In this document: in pieces, positions 16,103 through 24,077 of the stretch
Layout of the letters: each line of letters opens with the position of its first letter
Position numbering within the stretch: the stretch's first letter is position 1
NCBI GenBank assembly: GCA_017502305.1
Contig: JAFVVG010000032.1
Coordinates: 39,256-103,255, forward strand
Direction: 5' to 3'
Length of the DNA: 64,000 nt
DNA from: Clostridia bacterium
GTDB taxonomy: Bacteria; Bacillota; Clostridia; Christensenellales; Aristaeellaceae
The notes under the pieces: model-generated
Told to the model about the DNA's origin: nothing
Seen by the model: only the letters and a program-made list of their open reading frames with translations
Databases searched by the model: none
Program-made: the position numbers and the translations under genes

Positions 16103-16959
16103 GGGGAGACCTCCTTCCACTTGGCAAGCAGCGCCTCACGGAGCTGGTCGGGGGTATAGAGGTCGTCGGGAAGATCGATGCCCTTTTCACGCAGCACGGC
16201 GCAGAGCTTGGCGGCTTCCGGCACGCCCAGGTGGATCTTTTCCATCATCTCCACCTGGCGGAAGATTTCCCGGGGAGTGCCGGTGGCGACCACTTCACCC
16301 TTGCTCATGACAATGAGCCGGGTGGCCAGGCGGGCCACGTCGTCCATGGAATGGGAAACCATGATGACGGTCACGCCGCCCTGGGCATGAAGATCCCGCA
16401 CCATAGAGAGAATACGGTCGCGGCCCTTGGGGTCAAGGCCGGCGGTGGGCTCGTCCAGGATGAGCACCTTGGGCTCCATGGCCAGCACGCCGGCGATGGC
16501 CACCCGGCGCATCTGGCCGCCGGAAAGCTCAAAGGGGCTGCGCTCAGCGTATTTGTCGTAATCCAGGTGCACATGGGCCATGGCACGGCGCACACGCTGG
16601 TCGATCTCCTCATCGCTCAGACCCAGGTTCTTGGGGCCGAAGGCGATGTCCTTGGCCACGGTTTCCTCGAAAAGCTGATATTCGGGGTACTGGAACACAA
16701 GGCCAACCTTCTGGCGGATGCGGCGGCGGTCGGTCTTTTCGCCGTTGAGATCCTCGCCGTCGATGAGGATCTGCCCGTCGGTGGGCTTGAGCAGACCGTT
16801 GAGGTGCTGCACCAGGGTACTTTTGCCGCTGCCGGTGTGACCGATGACGGCGATGAACTCACCATCCTCAATGGTGAGGTTCACACCCCGGATGGCCGTG
16901 GCCTGGAAGGCGCTGCCCTCGGAATAGGTATGCGTGACGTTGTTCAGTCGGATGGGCAT
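16096..16959 (-). CDS. ecfA2: ECF transporter ATPase, A2 type
   Basis: A 287-residue ABC ATPase. Walker A is GHTGSGKST near residue 35, the signature is LSGGQMRRVAIAG, Walker B is VLILDEPTAGLDP, and the switch His is in VSHSMDD. The GSAFQATAIRGVNLTI N-terminus is typical of EcfA2. ATG 16959 (MPIRLNN) overlaps the ecfA1 end by 16 bases; the GTG at 16971 lies inside the AGGAGGTG itself and is less likely. It pairs with EcfA1 as the heterodimeric motor. Confidence 0.95.
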   Translation of the reverse strand: MPIRLNNVTHTYSEGSAFQATAIRGVNLTIEDGEFIAVIGHTGSGKSTLVQHLNGLLKPTDGQILIDGEDLNGEKTDRRRIRQKVGLVFQYPEYQLFEETVAKDIAFGPKNLGLSDEEIDQRVRRAMAHVHLDYDKYAERSPFELSGGQMRRVAIAGVLAMEPKVLILDEPTAGLDPKGRDRILSMVRDLHAQGGVTVIMVSHSMDDVARLATRLIVMSKGEVVATGTPREIFRQVEMMEKIHLGVPEAAKLCAVLREKGIDLPDDLYTPDQLREALLAKWKEVSPC

Positions 16960-17786
16960 AGCAGCTTGCACACCTCCTGGGCCATTTCTTCTACGGTAAG
17001 CACATCCTGGGGAATGGGCATGCCGCCCTTGCGCAGCTCGGCGGCCAGGGCGGTCATGTGAGGAACGTCCAGGTGGAGGTCACGCATCTCGTCGATGTGC
17101 TGGAAGACCTCACGGGGCGAGCCCATGCGGGCGATGCGGCCCTGGTTGACGACCACCACACGGTCGGCCTGGGCGGCTTCCTCCATGAAGTGGGTGATCC
17201 ACACCACGGTGATGCCCTTCTGCCGGTTGAGGCGCCGCACGGTGTCCAGTACCTCCTTGCGCCCGGAGGGATCCAGCATGGCGGTGGCTTCATCGGCGAT
17301 GATCACAGAGGGCTCCATGGCCAGGATGCCGGCGATGGCCACACGCTGCTTCTGACCGCCGGAGAGCATATGGGGCGCGCTGTCGGCAAACTCGTTCATG
17401 CGCACGGCGGCCAGGGCGGATTCGATGCGGGCGGGCATGTCCTCGGTGGGGACGCCCAGGTTTTCCAGGCCAAAGGCCACGTCTTCCTTCACCACGGTGG
17501 CTACGATCTGGTTATCCGGGTTCTGGAAGATCATGCCGGCCTGCTGGCGGATATCCCAGACGCGGCTTTCATCGCGGGTGTCCAGCCCGCAGACGATGAC
17601 GGCACCCTCGGTGGGGATATATAAGGCGTTGAGCAGCTTGGCCAGGGTGGATTTGCCGGAGCCGTTATGCCCCAGCACAGCCACGAACTCGCCGGGCTGC
17701 ACCTTCATGTCGATACTGGTGAGGGCGGGGTCAGCCCCTTCCTCGTAGGTGAAGGACACCTGATCGACCTTGATTCTCTCGTCCAT
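16944..17786 (-). CDS. ecfA1: ECF transporter ATPase, A1 type
   Basis: A 280-residue ABC ATPase: MDERIKVDQVSFTYEEG, Walker A GHNGSGKST, signature LSGGQKQRVAIAG, and a Walker B variant VIIADEATAMLDP, with Ala replacing the usual Leu-Asp pattern as found in EcfA1. The switch His is in WITHFMEEA. The ATG at 17786 has AAGGAG at correct distance. First gene of ecfA1-ecfA2-ecfT-truA-phosphoesterase, a shared energising module for vitamin S-components. Confidence 0.95.
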   Translation of the reverse strand: MDERIKVDQVSFTYEEGADPALTSIDMKVQPGEFVAVLGHNGSGKSTLAKLLNALYIPTEGAVIVCGLDTRDESRVWDIRQQAGMIFQNPDNQIVATVVKEDVAFGLENLGVPTEDMPARIESALAAVRMNEFADSAPHMLSGGQKQRVAIAGILAMEPSVIIADEATAMLDPSGRKEVLDTVRRLNRQKGITVVWITHFMEEAAQADRVVVVNQGRIARMGSPREVFQHIDEMRDLHLDVPHMTALAAELRKGGMPIPQDVLTVEEMAQEVCKLLCPSD

Positions 17787-17824
17787 GGTAATCTCCTTGA
17801 AATAAGCATAATATACCATCCGTT

Positions 17825-17853
17825 ATTGTACCACACAGGGCATAAAGTAGCAA
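17825..17853 (-). promoter_or_regulatory. ecf operon promoter
   Basis: On the minus strand TTGCTA (17848-17853), 17-bp spacer, TACAAT (17825-17830), 39 bases before the ecfA1 start. Confidence 0.6.
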
Positions 17854-17886
17854 GTGAAAAGGCAGGATATTCCCGGAGGTAAAATC

Positions 17887-18609
17887 ATGCTGACATTGTT
17901 TGTTCGATCGTTGATTCTCTTTGTTTCCGCAGTGATTGCCATGCGGCTGATGGGCAAGCGGGAAGTGGGGCAATTACAGCCCTATGAGCTGGTGGTGGTG
18001 ATCATGATCGCCGAATTGGCGGCTACACCCATCGGCGACGCGGGCTCGCCGCTTTTGTACGGCATTCTGCCCATGACGGCGCTGGTGATCTGCCACGGAC
18101 TGATCTCCTGGCTGTGCATGAAAAGCGATAAGTTCCGCGCGCTGATGTGCGGACGCCCCACGGTGCTCATACGGGACGGGGTGATTGATGAAAAACGCCT
18201 GCAGGAGATGAGCATCACCCTTGCTGACCTGATGGAGGAGTTGAGGTTGGATGGGGTGCTGGATCCCTCGGAGGTGGGGGTGGCGGTGCTGGAAACAAGC
18301 GGCAAGGTAACCGCCTTTCCCAAAGCGGAGAACCGCCCTGTGACACCCCAGGACCTGGGCATGAAACCGCCCAGGGAGAGCCTGCCCATGACGTTGATCA
18401 TGGACGGCAAGGTGCAAAAGGATAACCTGCGGTGGGGAAATCTTTCGGATGAATGGCTGGAGGAACAGGTGAAGGCGCTGGGGTTTGCCGGAGTGAAGGA
18501 TGTGCTGCTGATGTATGTGAGTACCGGCGGCAGGGTGATGGCCCAGGGGAAGGGCAAGGGAGAAGTGAAAAGCCGGCAGGGGCTTTCGCCGGAGGAGGTG
18601 AAATGGTAG
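17887..18609 (+). CDS. DUF421 (YetF-type) membrane protein
   Basis: A 240-residue protein with three N-terminal membrane helices (residues 1-75) followed by a cytosolic two-lobed domain. RLMGKREVGQLQPYELVV is the hallmark of DUF421/YetF, and RPTVLIRDGVIDEKRLQEMSIT begins the soluble part. Some relatives are linked to spore inner-membrane function or germination (YetF in Bacillus). The ATG at 17887 has GGAGG at 8 bases. It is cotranscribed with a DUF4363 gene, a pairing common in Clostridia. Confidence 0.88.
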   Translation: MLTLFVRSLILFVSAVIAMRLMGKREVGQLQPYELVVVIMIAELAATPIGDAGSPLLYGILPMTALVICHGLISWLCMKSDKFRALMCGRPTVLIRDGVIDEKRLQEMSITLADLMEELRLDGVLDPSEVGVAVLETSGKVTAFPKAENRPVTPQDLGMKPPRESLPMTLIMDGKVQKDNLRWGNLSDEWLEEQVKALGFAGVKDVLLMYVSTGGRVMAQGKGKGEVKSRQGLSPEEVKW

Positions 18610-18610
18610 C

Positions 18611-18994
18611 ATGCGCAGCGGTTTGATCATTTCCCTGATACTGCTGGCGGTGGTGATCGTCTGTGGGGTGATGAACATCCATGTGGCCAAGGATGTTTCG
18701 CAGCGGTATGTGTCCGCGGCGGAGGAACTGCGGGAGATGGCCCTGGCGGAGGAGTGGGGCCGCGCGGGGGAAACGGTGGAAGCATATCACACCCGATGGA
18801 AGGACACGCTGGAATGGCTGCAGATGCTGATCAATCACGGGGACGGGGATGAGGTGTCCTTCGCATTGGAGTGCATTGGCGCGGGGGTGGAGGCGAAGGA
18901 CCTGGTGACCTGCCTGCAGGGATGCGCTCAGCTGCGGGAAGCCGCGGAGCACCTGTATCACCGGGACGCCTTTACCCTCGGGAACATTCTGTGA
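18611..18994 (+). CDS. DUF4363 membrane-anchored protein
   Basis: A 127-residue protein with one N-terminal membrane helix (RSGLIISLILLAVVIVCGVM) and a helical extracytoplasmic domain (SAAEELREMALAEEWGRA..., WKDTLEWLQMLINHGD, then an amphipathic C-terminus). This matches DUF4363, which regularly follows DUF421 genes. Function unknown. The start lies one base after the upstream stop, so the two are translationally coupled. Confidence 0.8.
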   Translation: MRSGLIISLILLAVVIVCGVMNIHVAKDVSQRYVSAAEELREMALAEEWGRAGETVEAYHTRWKDTLEWLQMLINHGDGDEVSFALECIGAGVEAKDLVTCLQGCAQLREAAEHLYHRDAFTLGNIL

Positions 18995-19017
18995 CAACAA
19001 CTGGTATGATAAGGATG

Positions 19018-19037
19018 AACACATGCGGGTGTGTTTT
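19018..19037 (+). terminator. Weak terminator-like hairpin after DUF4363
   Basis: AACACA/TGTGTT, six base pairs around a TGCGGG loop, followed by three more T. Confidence 0.35.
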
Positions 19038-19082
19038 TGGCGAGAGTGATTGTACACGCAACGATTTCAGCCCCGGACAACC

Positions 19083-19111
19083 TTGACACTCCATGGGGGT
19101 TTTGTTATAAA
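19083..19111 (+). promoter_or_regulatory. marR-type gene promoter
   Basis: Consensus TTGACA (19083-19088), 17-bp spacer, TATAAA (19106-19111), 24 bases before the first ATG. Confidence 0.8.
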
Positions 19112-19134
19112 ACTAATGTAGAAGCATATGCAGG

Positions 19135-19608
19135 ATGGTGGAAAACATGCCAAAGAAGTGGAACGAAGACCGTGCCCTGGTGGACAGCGTAGCGATGAAT
19201 CTGTTTGAAATGCTGCCGTTGTTCCCCAAGGGTATTGTTCATATGGATGAGATCGTCAGGGCGCATCAGATGCCCTTTTCCCATATTCAGATTCTTGTAA
19301 TGCTTGCCGGAGAGAATCTGTCCATTGGTCAGATTTCCCAGCGGTTGGGTATTGCCAAGCCCAACATCACGCCCCTGGTGGACGTCATGCGTGACAGCGG
19401 CCTGGTGGAGCGCGTCAGGAGCCAGACGGATCGGCGCATTGTTCATGTGCGTCTGCTTGAGGCCGGAAAGGAAAAGCTGGAGGCCATCCGCAGCGATATT
19501 GCCGAACAGGTGGCAGCCTGGAAGGGCGGCCTGAGCCGTAGCGAGATCAAGGAACTGAATAACGCGATGGCCAGCATCATCCGCATTGCAGGTAGCATCA
19601 ACGGCTGA
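19135..19608 (+). CDS. MarR family transcriptional regulator
   Basis: A 157-residue winged-helix regulator. The DNA-binding part is LSIGQISQRLGIAKPNITPLVDVMRDSGLVERVRS with the wing QTDRRIVHVRL, and flanking helices form the dimer interface. ATG 19135 has CAGG abutting it, so the internal ATG at 19147 (MPKKWNEDR) may be the real start. No obvious target gene is adjacent; the divergent or downstream genes are tRNAs. Its ligand is unknown. Confidence 0.88.
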   Translation: MVENMPKKWNEDRALVDSVAMNLFEMLPLFPKGIVHMDEIVRAHQMPFSHIQILVMLAGENLSIGQISQRLGIAKPNITPLVDVMRDSGLVERVRSQTDRRIVHVRLLEAGKEKLEAIRSDIAEQVAAWKGGLSRSEIKELNNAMASIIRIAGSING

Positions 19609-19620
19609 AATAAATAAATA

Positions 19621-19654
19621 AACAGGCAGCAGACCATGACCGGTCCGCTGCCTG
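19621..19654 (+). terminator. Hairpin after the MarR gene
   Basis: CAGGCAGC-A-GACC pairs with GGTC-C-GCTGCCTG around a short loop. It has no long T-run, so termination is uncertain. Confidence 0.4.
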
Positions 19655-19697
19655 CTTCGCAAAGAAAAAAGAATGAAAAATTTTTTGAAAAAAGTGC

Positions 19698-19726
19698 TTG
19701 ACATTCTCCTGGGAATCGTGTAATAT
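19698..19726 (+). promoter_or_regulatory. tRNA promoter
   Basis: TTGACA (19698-19703), 17-bp spacer, TAATAT (19721-19726), 31 bases upstream of the first tRNA and preceded by an A/T-rich tract (AAAAATTTTTTGAAAAAA). Confidence 0.85.
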
Positions 19727-19757
19727 ATCCCTTGTCGCCGCTGAGGTGACAAGATGT

Positions 19758-19834
<77 letters not shown>

Positions 19835-19837
19835 TGT

Positions 19838-19911
19838 GGCTCCGTAGCTCAGTTGGCTAGAGCATTCGGTTCATACCCGGAGTGTCATTGGTTCGAGTCC
19901 AATCGGAGCCA
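19838..19911 (+). tRNA. Elongator tRNA-Met (CAU)
   Basis: Seven-base acceptor stem GGCTCCG/CGGAGCC, D arm GCTC/GAGC, anticodon loop TTCATAC and TTCGAGT T loop. The pattern TTCGGTTCATACCCGGA fits elongator methionine rather than initiator; an Ile2 (k2CAU) species cannot be fully excluded. CCA is not encoded. It lies three bases after tRNA-fMet. Confidence 0.9.
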
Positions 19912-19917
19912 CGAAAT

Positions 19918-19948
19918 AAACACCTTGAGTTCAACTCAAGGTGTTTTT
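19918..19948 (+). terminator. Terminator after the tRNA pair
   Basis: AACACCTTGAGTT / AACTCAAGGTGTT stem followed by TTTTTCCTTTTT. It lies ten bases before the convergent holin gene end. Confidence 0.92.
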
Positions 19949-19957
19949 CCTTTTTGG

Positions 19958-20149
19958 TCAGAAGCTGGTTTTGCTGGTGGGATTATTGAGAACGCCAAAG
20001 GCGACCAGCAGCTGCAGAAGGCTGGCAACCAGGCCGTCGATGGCCTCGCTGACGCCGGTGGAGATGACCCCCAGGGTCACCAGGATGGCCAGCAGCTGTG
20101 CGGCGATGGCGCTCCACACCACGGGGGAGAGCAGGCGGTTCTGTTCCAT
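19958..20149 (-). CDS. Phage-type holin
   Basis: A 63-residue protein with two hydrophobic segments (SAIAAQLLAILVTLGVI and LVASLLQLLVAFGVL) and the ending NNPTSKTSF. This matches small phage holins of Firmicutes prophages that let an endolysin reach the wall. AAAGGAGG lies at correct distance from the ATG. It is the last gene of a six-gene phage-derived cassette ending against the tRNA terminator. Confidence 0.82.
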   Translation of the reverse strand: MEQNRLLSPVVWSAIAAQLLAILVTLGVISTGVSEAIDGLVASLLQLLVAFGVLNNPTSKTSF

Positions 20150-20162
20150 GGTATTCCTCCTT

Positions 20163-20390
20163 TCAGGTTGGTTTGTGATAGGCCTTCAGGTCACGGACGT
20201 CATGCTGGAGCTCGGCGATGCTGCCCTCGGCGGCATACATGCGCTCGATCATGCCGTTGTGTTTGCTGACCTGCTGTTCAAGGCGCTCAAGGCGGAAGTT
20301 GGTGAGTTTGCTGGCGGTGATGATACCCCCAAAGGTACCCATCAGCGTACCCAGCAGGGTGAGCAGGCCAACGATGACGGTATCGCTCAT
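20163..20390 (-). CDS. XhlA-like phage lysis-associated protein
   Basis: A 75-residue protein with an N-terminal membrane helix (VIVGLLTLLGTLMGTFGGIIT) and a C-terminal coiled coil (RLERLEQQVSKHNGMIERM). Its size, order and position between lysin and holin resemble XhlA-type haemolysin/holin-accessory proteins, although XhlA itself has the membrane segment at its C-terminus, so the topology is inverted here. TGATG overlap with the lysin stop suggests coupling. Confidence 0.65.
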   Translation of the reverse strand: MSDTVIVGLLTLLGTLMGTFGGIITASKLTNFRLERLEQQVSKHNGMIERMYAAEGSIAELQHDVRDLKAYHKPT

Positions 20391-21145
20391 CAGCCTTCAC
20401 CTCCCGGCAGGGCGGAGAGACGCTTCTCCACAAGGGCAATACGCTTCTCCAGGGCGGCGATACGGTCAGAAAGATCCTGTCCGGCAAAGCGCAGGAAGGC
20501 GGTCATCATCCAGCCGGAGCGTCCGTTGTGAGTGACGTGGCACCAGGTTGTGCCACGCTCTTCCACGGCAACGGTAGCGCCCACGGGCAGCCTGGCAAGA
20601 AGCGCGCCGCCGGGCGTGCGGCGCAGGTTGACCGGGGAACCGTTTTCCGCCGTGACGACAGCGGTAAGGGCGGCGGGAGATTCGGCTGTGTCACCGGTTA
20701 CGGCGGCGGGCCAGCCGAAATGGGACCAGGCTTCGGGGGAATCGTCCCTTCGGATACCTGGGGTGGAGCAATGGATGATTTCCAGCGGGGAGATGTTGCG
20801 CACCACGCCCACATGATAGTAATCCAGCTGGTCAGGATGATCCTCGTACCGGCTGGGCAGATGATGGTTGCTGGCGCCGGGGGCGGCGGATTTGAACACC
20901 AGGCAGCCTGGGGACAATTGGGCGTCGCCTGTGAGTTTTGCAAGGCGCAGGGTAGCGTATCTCGCGGCGTAGTTGCTGCCGTGGGTTCCCTGCCACTGGC
21001 CGCCGGCACGGCGGATGGCGCCGATGATCAGGCCGATGCAGTCGCATTCGCCGTTGCTGCCGTCGGCCCCCAGACGATAGCTGGGGCTCTCGGCGGCGAT
21101 GGCGTCGATCTGATTGAGAAACTGGTCAAGGCTGATGGTCTTCAT
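20390..21145 (-). CDS. NlpC/P60-SH3 cell-wall hydrolase (phage-type endolysin)
   Basis: A 251-residue predicted peptidoglycan endopeptidase. The N-terminal NlpC/P60-like domain has the nucleophile in ECDCIGLI (C36) and a His in YYHVGVV (H111). Residues about 155-220 form an SH3-type wall-binding domain (NLRRTPGGALLARLPVGATV ... SGWMMTAFL). The C-terminus is a heptad coiled coil (DRIAALEKRIALVEKRL) that might associate with the coiled coil of the next gene. No signal peptide is present, so export would need the holin downstream. Confidence 0.82.
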   Translation of the reverse strand: MKTISLDQFLNQIDAIAAESPSYRLGADGSNGECDCIGLIIGAIRRAGGQWQGTHGSNYAARYATLRLAKLTGDAQLSPGCLVFKSAAPGASNHHLPSRYEDHPDQLDYYHVGVVRNISPLEIIHCSTPGIRRDDSPEAWSHFGWPAAVTGDTAESPAALTAVVTAENGSPVNLRRTPGGALLARLPVGATVAVEERGTTWCHVTHNGRSGWMMTAFLRFAGQDLSDRIAALEKRIALVEKRLSALPGGEG

Positions 21146-21287
21146 GGGGCGTCACCTGGGTTGATTCGGTTTGGCTGGCAAGGGGCTTGAGCTCGCGGAT
21201 GGCGGCAGCCAGCAGCACGCAGTTGCGCTCGCCGCGGATGTCCAGCTCGTTGAGGTAGTGCAGGGCATTGGCAATGGGATTGTTCAT
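21126..21287 (-). CDS. 53-residue protein in the phage-type cassette
   Basis: A short gene read directly from the sequence: MNNPIANALHYLNELDIRGE, then a helical stretch CVLLAAAIRELKPLASQ and a polar tail. The ATG at 21287 has AAGGAG five bases upstream, and the stop overlaps the lysin start by 20 bases. Small proteins at this position between tail-hub and lysin genes are common in clostridial prophages but have no known function. Confidence 0.65.
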   Translation of the reverse strand: MNNPIANALHYLNELDIRGERNCVLLAAAIRELKPLASQTESTQVTPHEDHQP

Positions 21288-21296
21288 AGGTACTCC

Positions 21297-23219
21297 TTAT
21301 GCTTTGGGCTGGAAGTTCGCTTCGGTCCAGATCTTGGTGGCAAAGTTTTCCAAAACCCAATTATATACGGCGTTGACGGTGGTGGTAACCTCGGTCTGGG
21401 TGGCGTAGGCCTTGTTTTCCACCCACTTCTGGGTGGCGTAACCGCGCTCGGAGACCCAGGCCTGGGTGGCTGCCGGCTCGCCGCCGACGGTGACGGATTC
21501 GGCAATCACGTCGCCGTAGAGCTCGGTGACCTGGATGTACATGGCGTTGAGGGTGCCTTCCACCCACAGGTTCCCCTGGATATCCGCGTCGCTCATGATG
21601 GACATGACCTCTGCCTCCAGGTCCTCGGCGGTGACGAAGCCTTCCAGGTCGATCTTGTCAGCCTTGAGGGAGATCTGCCCGGCCTGCATATCGATGCGTT
21701 CGTTGGCCAGATCCAGGGAGGATTGGTCGGCTTTGAGGGAGATTTCACTGGCCTGCATATCGATGCGATCGTTGGCCAGATCCAGGGAGGCCTGGTCGGC
21801 TTTGAGGGAGATCTGGCTGGCCTGCATGTCGATGCGCTCGTTGGCCAGATCCAGGGAGGCCTGGTCGGCCTTGAGGGAAATCTGGCTGGCCTGCATGTCG
21901 ATGCGCTCGTTGGCCAGATCCAGGGAGGCCTGGTCGGCCTTGAGGGAAATCTGGCTGGCCTGCATGTCGATGCGCTCGTTGGTCAGTTCCAGGGAGGCTT
22001 GGTCGGCTTTGAGGAGGATGGCGTCCGCATTGGCGGTGATGCGGTCATTCATCAGCGTGATTTCCGCTGCGTTGGCGTCCATGCCGGAGCGGAGGGTGAT
22101 GACTTCGGCGGCGTTGAGAAGGATATCCTTGCTCATCAGCGTGATCTGCTCCTGAGCTGCGAGGAGAAGCTCCTTCTGCAGGTCAAGTTCGTCCCATTGG
22201 CGTACTACCTGTTTTTTGACCCGGGTGTTATCCACCACCAGGCCAGAGAGCAGGGTGGACGCGTTTTTGACGGTAGTGGAAAGGGAGACGTGGATCACAT
22301 CCGGCGTGGCGTATACATCCGGCCAGGAAAGGGAGACGATGCGCTGCAGAAGGGGCGTGCCGCTCTCCGGCAGGCAGACGCGGCAAAGTCCGCCCAGGCG
22401 GAAAAAGTCCAGCGCGGCGCCGGTGAGACGGCACAGGTCGAGAGCCTCCATGGTGATGGTGACCTGGGGATTCTTGTGCTGGTCCAGGTACTGCCGGCCC
22501 AGGGTCATAAGCTCCTCTTCGCTCAGCCGGGAGGAGGCGGAAAGCTGGGCGCTGATGATGCCCCAGCGCTGGGCGGTATCGGCGAGCAGCGGCTCTTCCA
22601 TGCCGGGCAGATAGAGCTGGGTGCACAGACGGGAGCGGTCGGTTTCCAGGCGGAGGGAGGACAGGTTGCGGGTGAGGCGGCATTCGGTGGTACACTCGTC
22701 GCTGAGCTTGCGCAGATGGACCTTCCAGGCCGCAGAGGACTGCACGCAGACCAGGCGGTAATCCGGAAGAGACGTCATGAGCGACTCCAGGGCTTCCAGC
22801 AGGGAGCCGCCGCCCTCGGGGGTAACCAGGCAGGTATCGGGAGCCTCCACATCGCCGCATTGCCACAGGCTCTGCTGGTCAAGGATGTCCCGGAAGAGCT
22901 GCGGTGCGGGCTGCGCTTGTCCGGGCTGCGCCAGCACGCAGCGGCTGTCTGCCAGGGTGATCAGGCTGTGCTTCAGCGACAGGCGGGTGGAAGCGGGGTA
23001 GTCCTGTTCCGTCTGCTCCACACGGAAGATGCCGGCGCTGCCCTGCTGGGTGAAAAGCTCCAGAAAATCGCCAACTTCAACAGCGGGAAGGCCGGAAAGC
23101 GTCATGGCAGCGGTGGAAAGACCACGCAGATTCATCTCGATGGACAGGGAAAGGGGCTTGGGACGGCTGACCTCACGGAACGTGCGATCCATCAGGCGGG
23201 GCAGGGAGATGTTCGTCAC
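21297..23219 (-). CDS. Phage tail-hub/tail-fibre-like protein with 23-residue repeats
   Basis: A 640-residue protein. Residues 1-330 resemble the tail-associated (Tal, prophage endopeptidase tail) hub found after Dit, with alternating beta segments and no certain catalytic motif. Residues 340-400 are helical with degenerate repeats (LQKELLLAAQEQITLMSKDIL). Residues 401-523 are about five tandem copies of a 23-residue unit (SLKADQASLDLANERIDMQA). The C-terminus has short YATQ.WVE-type units like trimeric fibre tips. GTG start at 23219 overlaps the Dit stop as GTGA. Without head or tube genes its present role is unclear. Confidence 0.75.
   Translation of the reverse strand: MTNISLPRLMDRTFREVSRPKPLSLSIEMNLRGLSTAAMTLSGLPAVEVGDFLELFTQQGSAGIFRVEQTEQDYPASTRLSLKHSLITLADSRCVLAQPGQAQPAPQLFRDILDQQSLWQCGDVEAPDTCLVTPEGGGSLLEALESLMTSLPDYRLVCVQSSAAWKVHLRKLSDECTTECRLTRNLSSLRLETDRSRLCTQLYLPGMEEPLLADTAQRWGIISAQLSASSRLSEEELMTLGRQYLDQHKNPQVTITMEALDLCRLTGAALDFFRLGGLCRVCLPESGTPLLQRIVSLSWPDVYATPDVIHVSLSTTVKNASTLLSGLVVDNTRVKKQVVRQWDELDLQKELLLAAQEQITLMSKDILLNAAEVITLRSGMDANAAEITLMNDRITANADAILLKADQASLELTNERIDMQASQISLKADQASLDLANERIDMQASQISLKADQASLDLANERIDMQASQISLKADQASLDLANDRIDMQASEISLKADQSSLDLANERIDMQAGQISLKADKIDLEGFVTAEDLEAEVMSIMSDADIQGNLWVEGTLNAMYIQVTELYGDVIAESVTVGGEPAATQAWVSERGYATQKWVENKAYATQTEVTTTVNAVYNWVLENFATKIWTEANFQPKA
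21651..22019 (-). repeat. Tandem 69-bp repeats inside the tail-hub gene
   Basis: About five in-frame 69-bp units (23 codons). Neighbouring units differ at few positions; two central units are almost identical in DNA, which suggests recent duplication or recombination-driven length change. Confidence 0.9.
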
Positions 23220-23968
23220 AGCCAGCGCCCCCTTGCGGAGAGAATAACGCCCTGGGCGGCCTGATCGTCCACATAAACGGAAACAGTGCTTTCACAGCCG
23301 CAGGGAACGAGCAGGTCATCGCTGCTGGCAGGGGTGCGGCAGGGCAGAATATCCTGGCTGTTCAGGGCGGCGGTAAAAATGCCCTGCGGATGGGAAATCA
23401 CAAGCTCCTGGCCCGGAGAAACCTGCAATTCGATGAAAACGATGCGGCTCAGCGGCGTTTCGATAACCAGGGTGACAGCGCCGCTGTGCCGGCATGTCCA
23501 GCGCAGATCCAGCGGACAGAAGGGCGCGTCGCCGGGAACCGTCAGGGAAGAAGCGGCTGCCTCCGAGGGAAAAGCTTCCTCCCAGTAGGGCATATCCCGG
23601 GCGGTGAAGGTAACGGAGCAGGTGTCCGTCCACTTCAGGGCGCTTCCCAGTGAAGGGAGTTGATCAGCTTTTACGGTGAGCCTTTGCCCGGGGCGGTCGC
23701 TGATTTGCAGCACATGGCCCTGGGACCAGGCGCGGATCTTCTGCATGATTGTTTTGCGGAGAGCGGGCTGGTATTCCCTGATGACGAAGCTGACCGTGAC
23801 GCCGAGAGCGTCACGGCTGTGGCGGGTAACATGCATGCCATCGCCCATGGCACGGGGCAGGGCCTCCAGGCGGCTTGCGGGCGCGTGCTCCCGGATGTCG
23901 ATGACACGGACGGCAGGGTCGATGTCATTCAGGCTTTTGCCGTCAAGCCATACTTGGTAGCGTTTCAT
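23216..23968 (-). CDS. Distal tail (Dit)-like phage protein
   Basis: A 250-residue protein resembling siphophage distal tail components. MKRYQVWLDGKSLNDID leads the domain, followed by the typical GMHVTRHSRDALGVTVSFVI sheet and a Dit-type galectin-like C-terminal part (PLDLRWTCRHSGAVTLVIE). AAAGGAGG lies upstream of the ATG at 23968; the frame is open farther upstream but without a ribosome site. It is the first gene of the cassette, yet no tape-measure or major-tail gene precedes it; the next gene upstream encodes an unrelated secreted protein. Confidence 0.75.
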   Translation of the reverse strand: MKRYQVWLDGKSLNDIDPAVRVIDIREHAPASRLEALPRAMGDGMHVTRHSRDALGVTVSFVIREYQPALRKTIMQKIRAWSQGHVLQISDRPGQRLTVKADQLPSLGSALKWTDTCSVTFTARDMPYWEEAFPSEAAASSLTVPGDAPFCPLDLRWTCRHSGAVTLVIETPLSRIVFIELQVSPGQELVISHPQGIFTAALNSQDILPCRTPASSDDLLVPCGCESTVSVYVDDQAAQGVILSARGRWL

Positions 23969-24037
23969 GGAAACCTCCTTTTCAATAGCGTTGTGATGCT
24001 CCGACGGGGTGTGACCGGCGAAGGGCAGGCCACATAA

Positions 24038-24071
24038 AAACAGAGCCGGGTCGTTTGACCTGGCTCTGTTT
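24038..24071 (-). terminator. Strong hairpin-plus-T-run ahead of the phage-type cassette
   Basis: Fifteen base pairs (arms 24038-24052 and 24057-24071, one G-U) with a four-base loop. On the minus strand it ends in TTTTT. It lies between the secreted-protein gene and the Dit-like gene. Confidence 0.85.
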
Positions 24072-24077
24072 GATAGC

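Noticed and set aside
21651..22019. CRISPR-like array
   Set aside because: Units are contiguous, in frame inside a coding gene and lack unique spacers.
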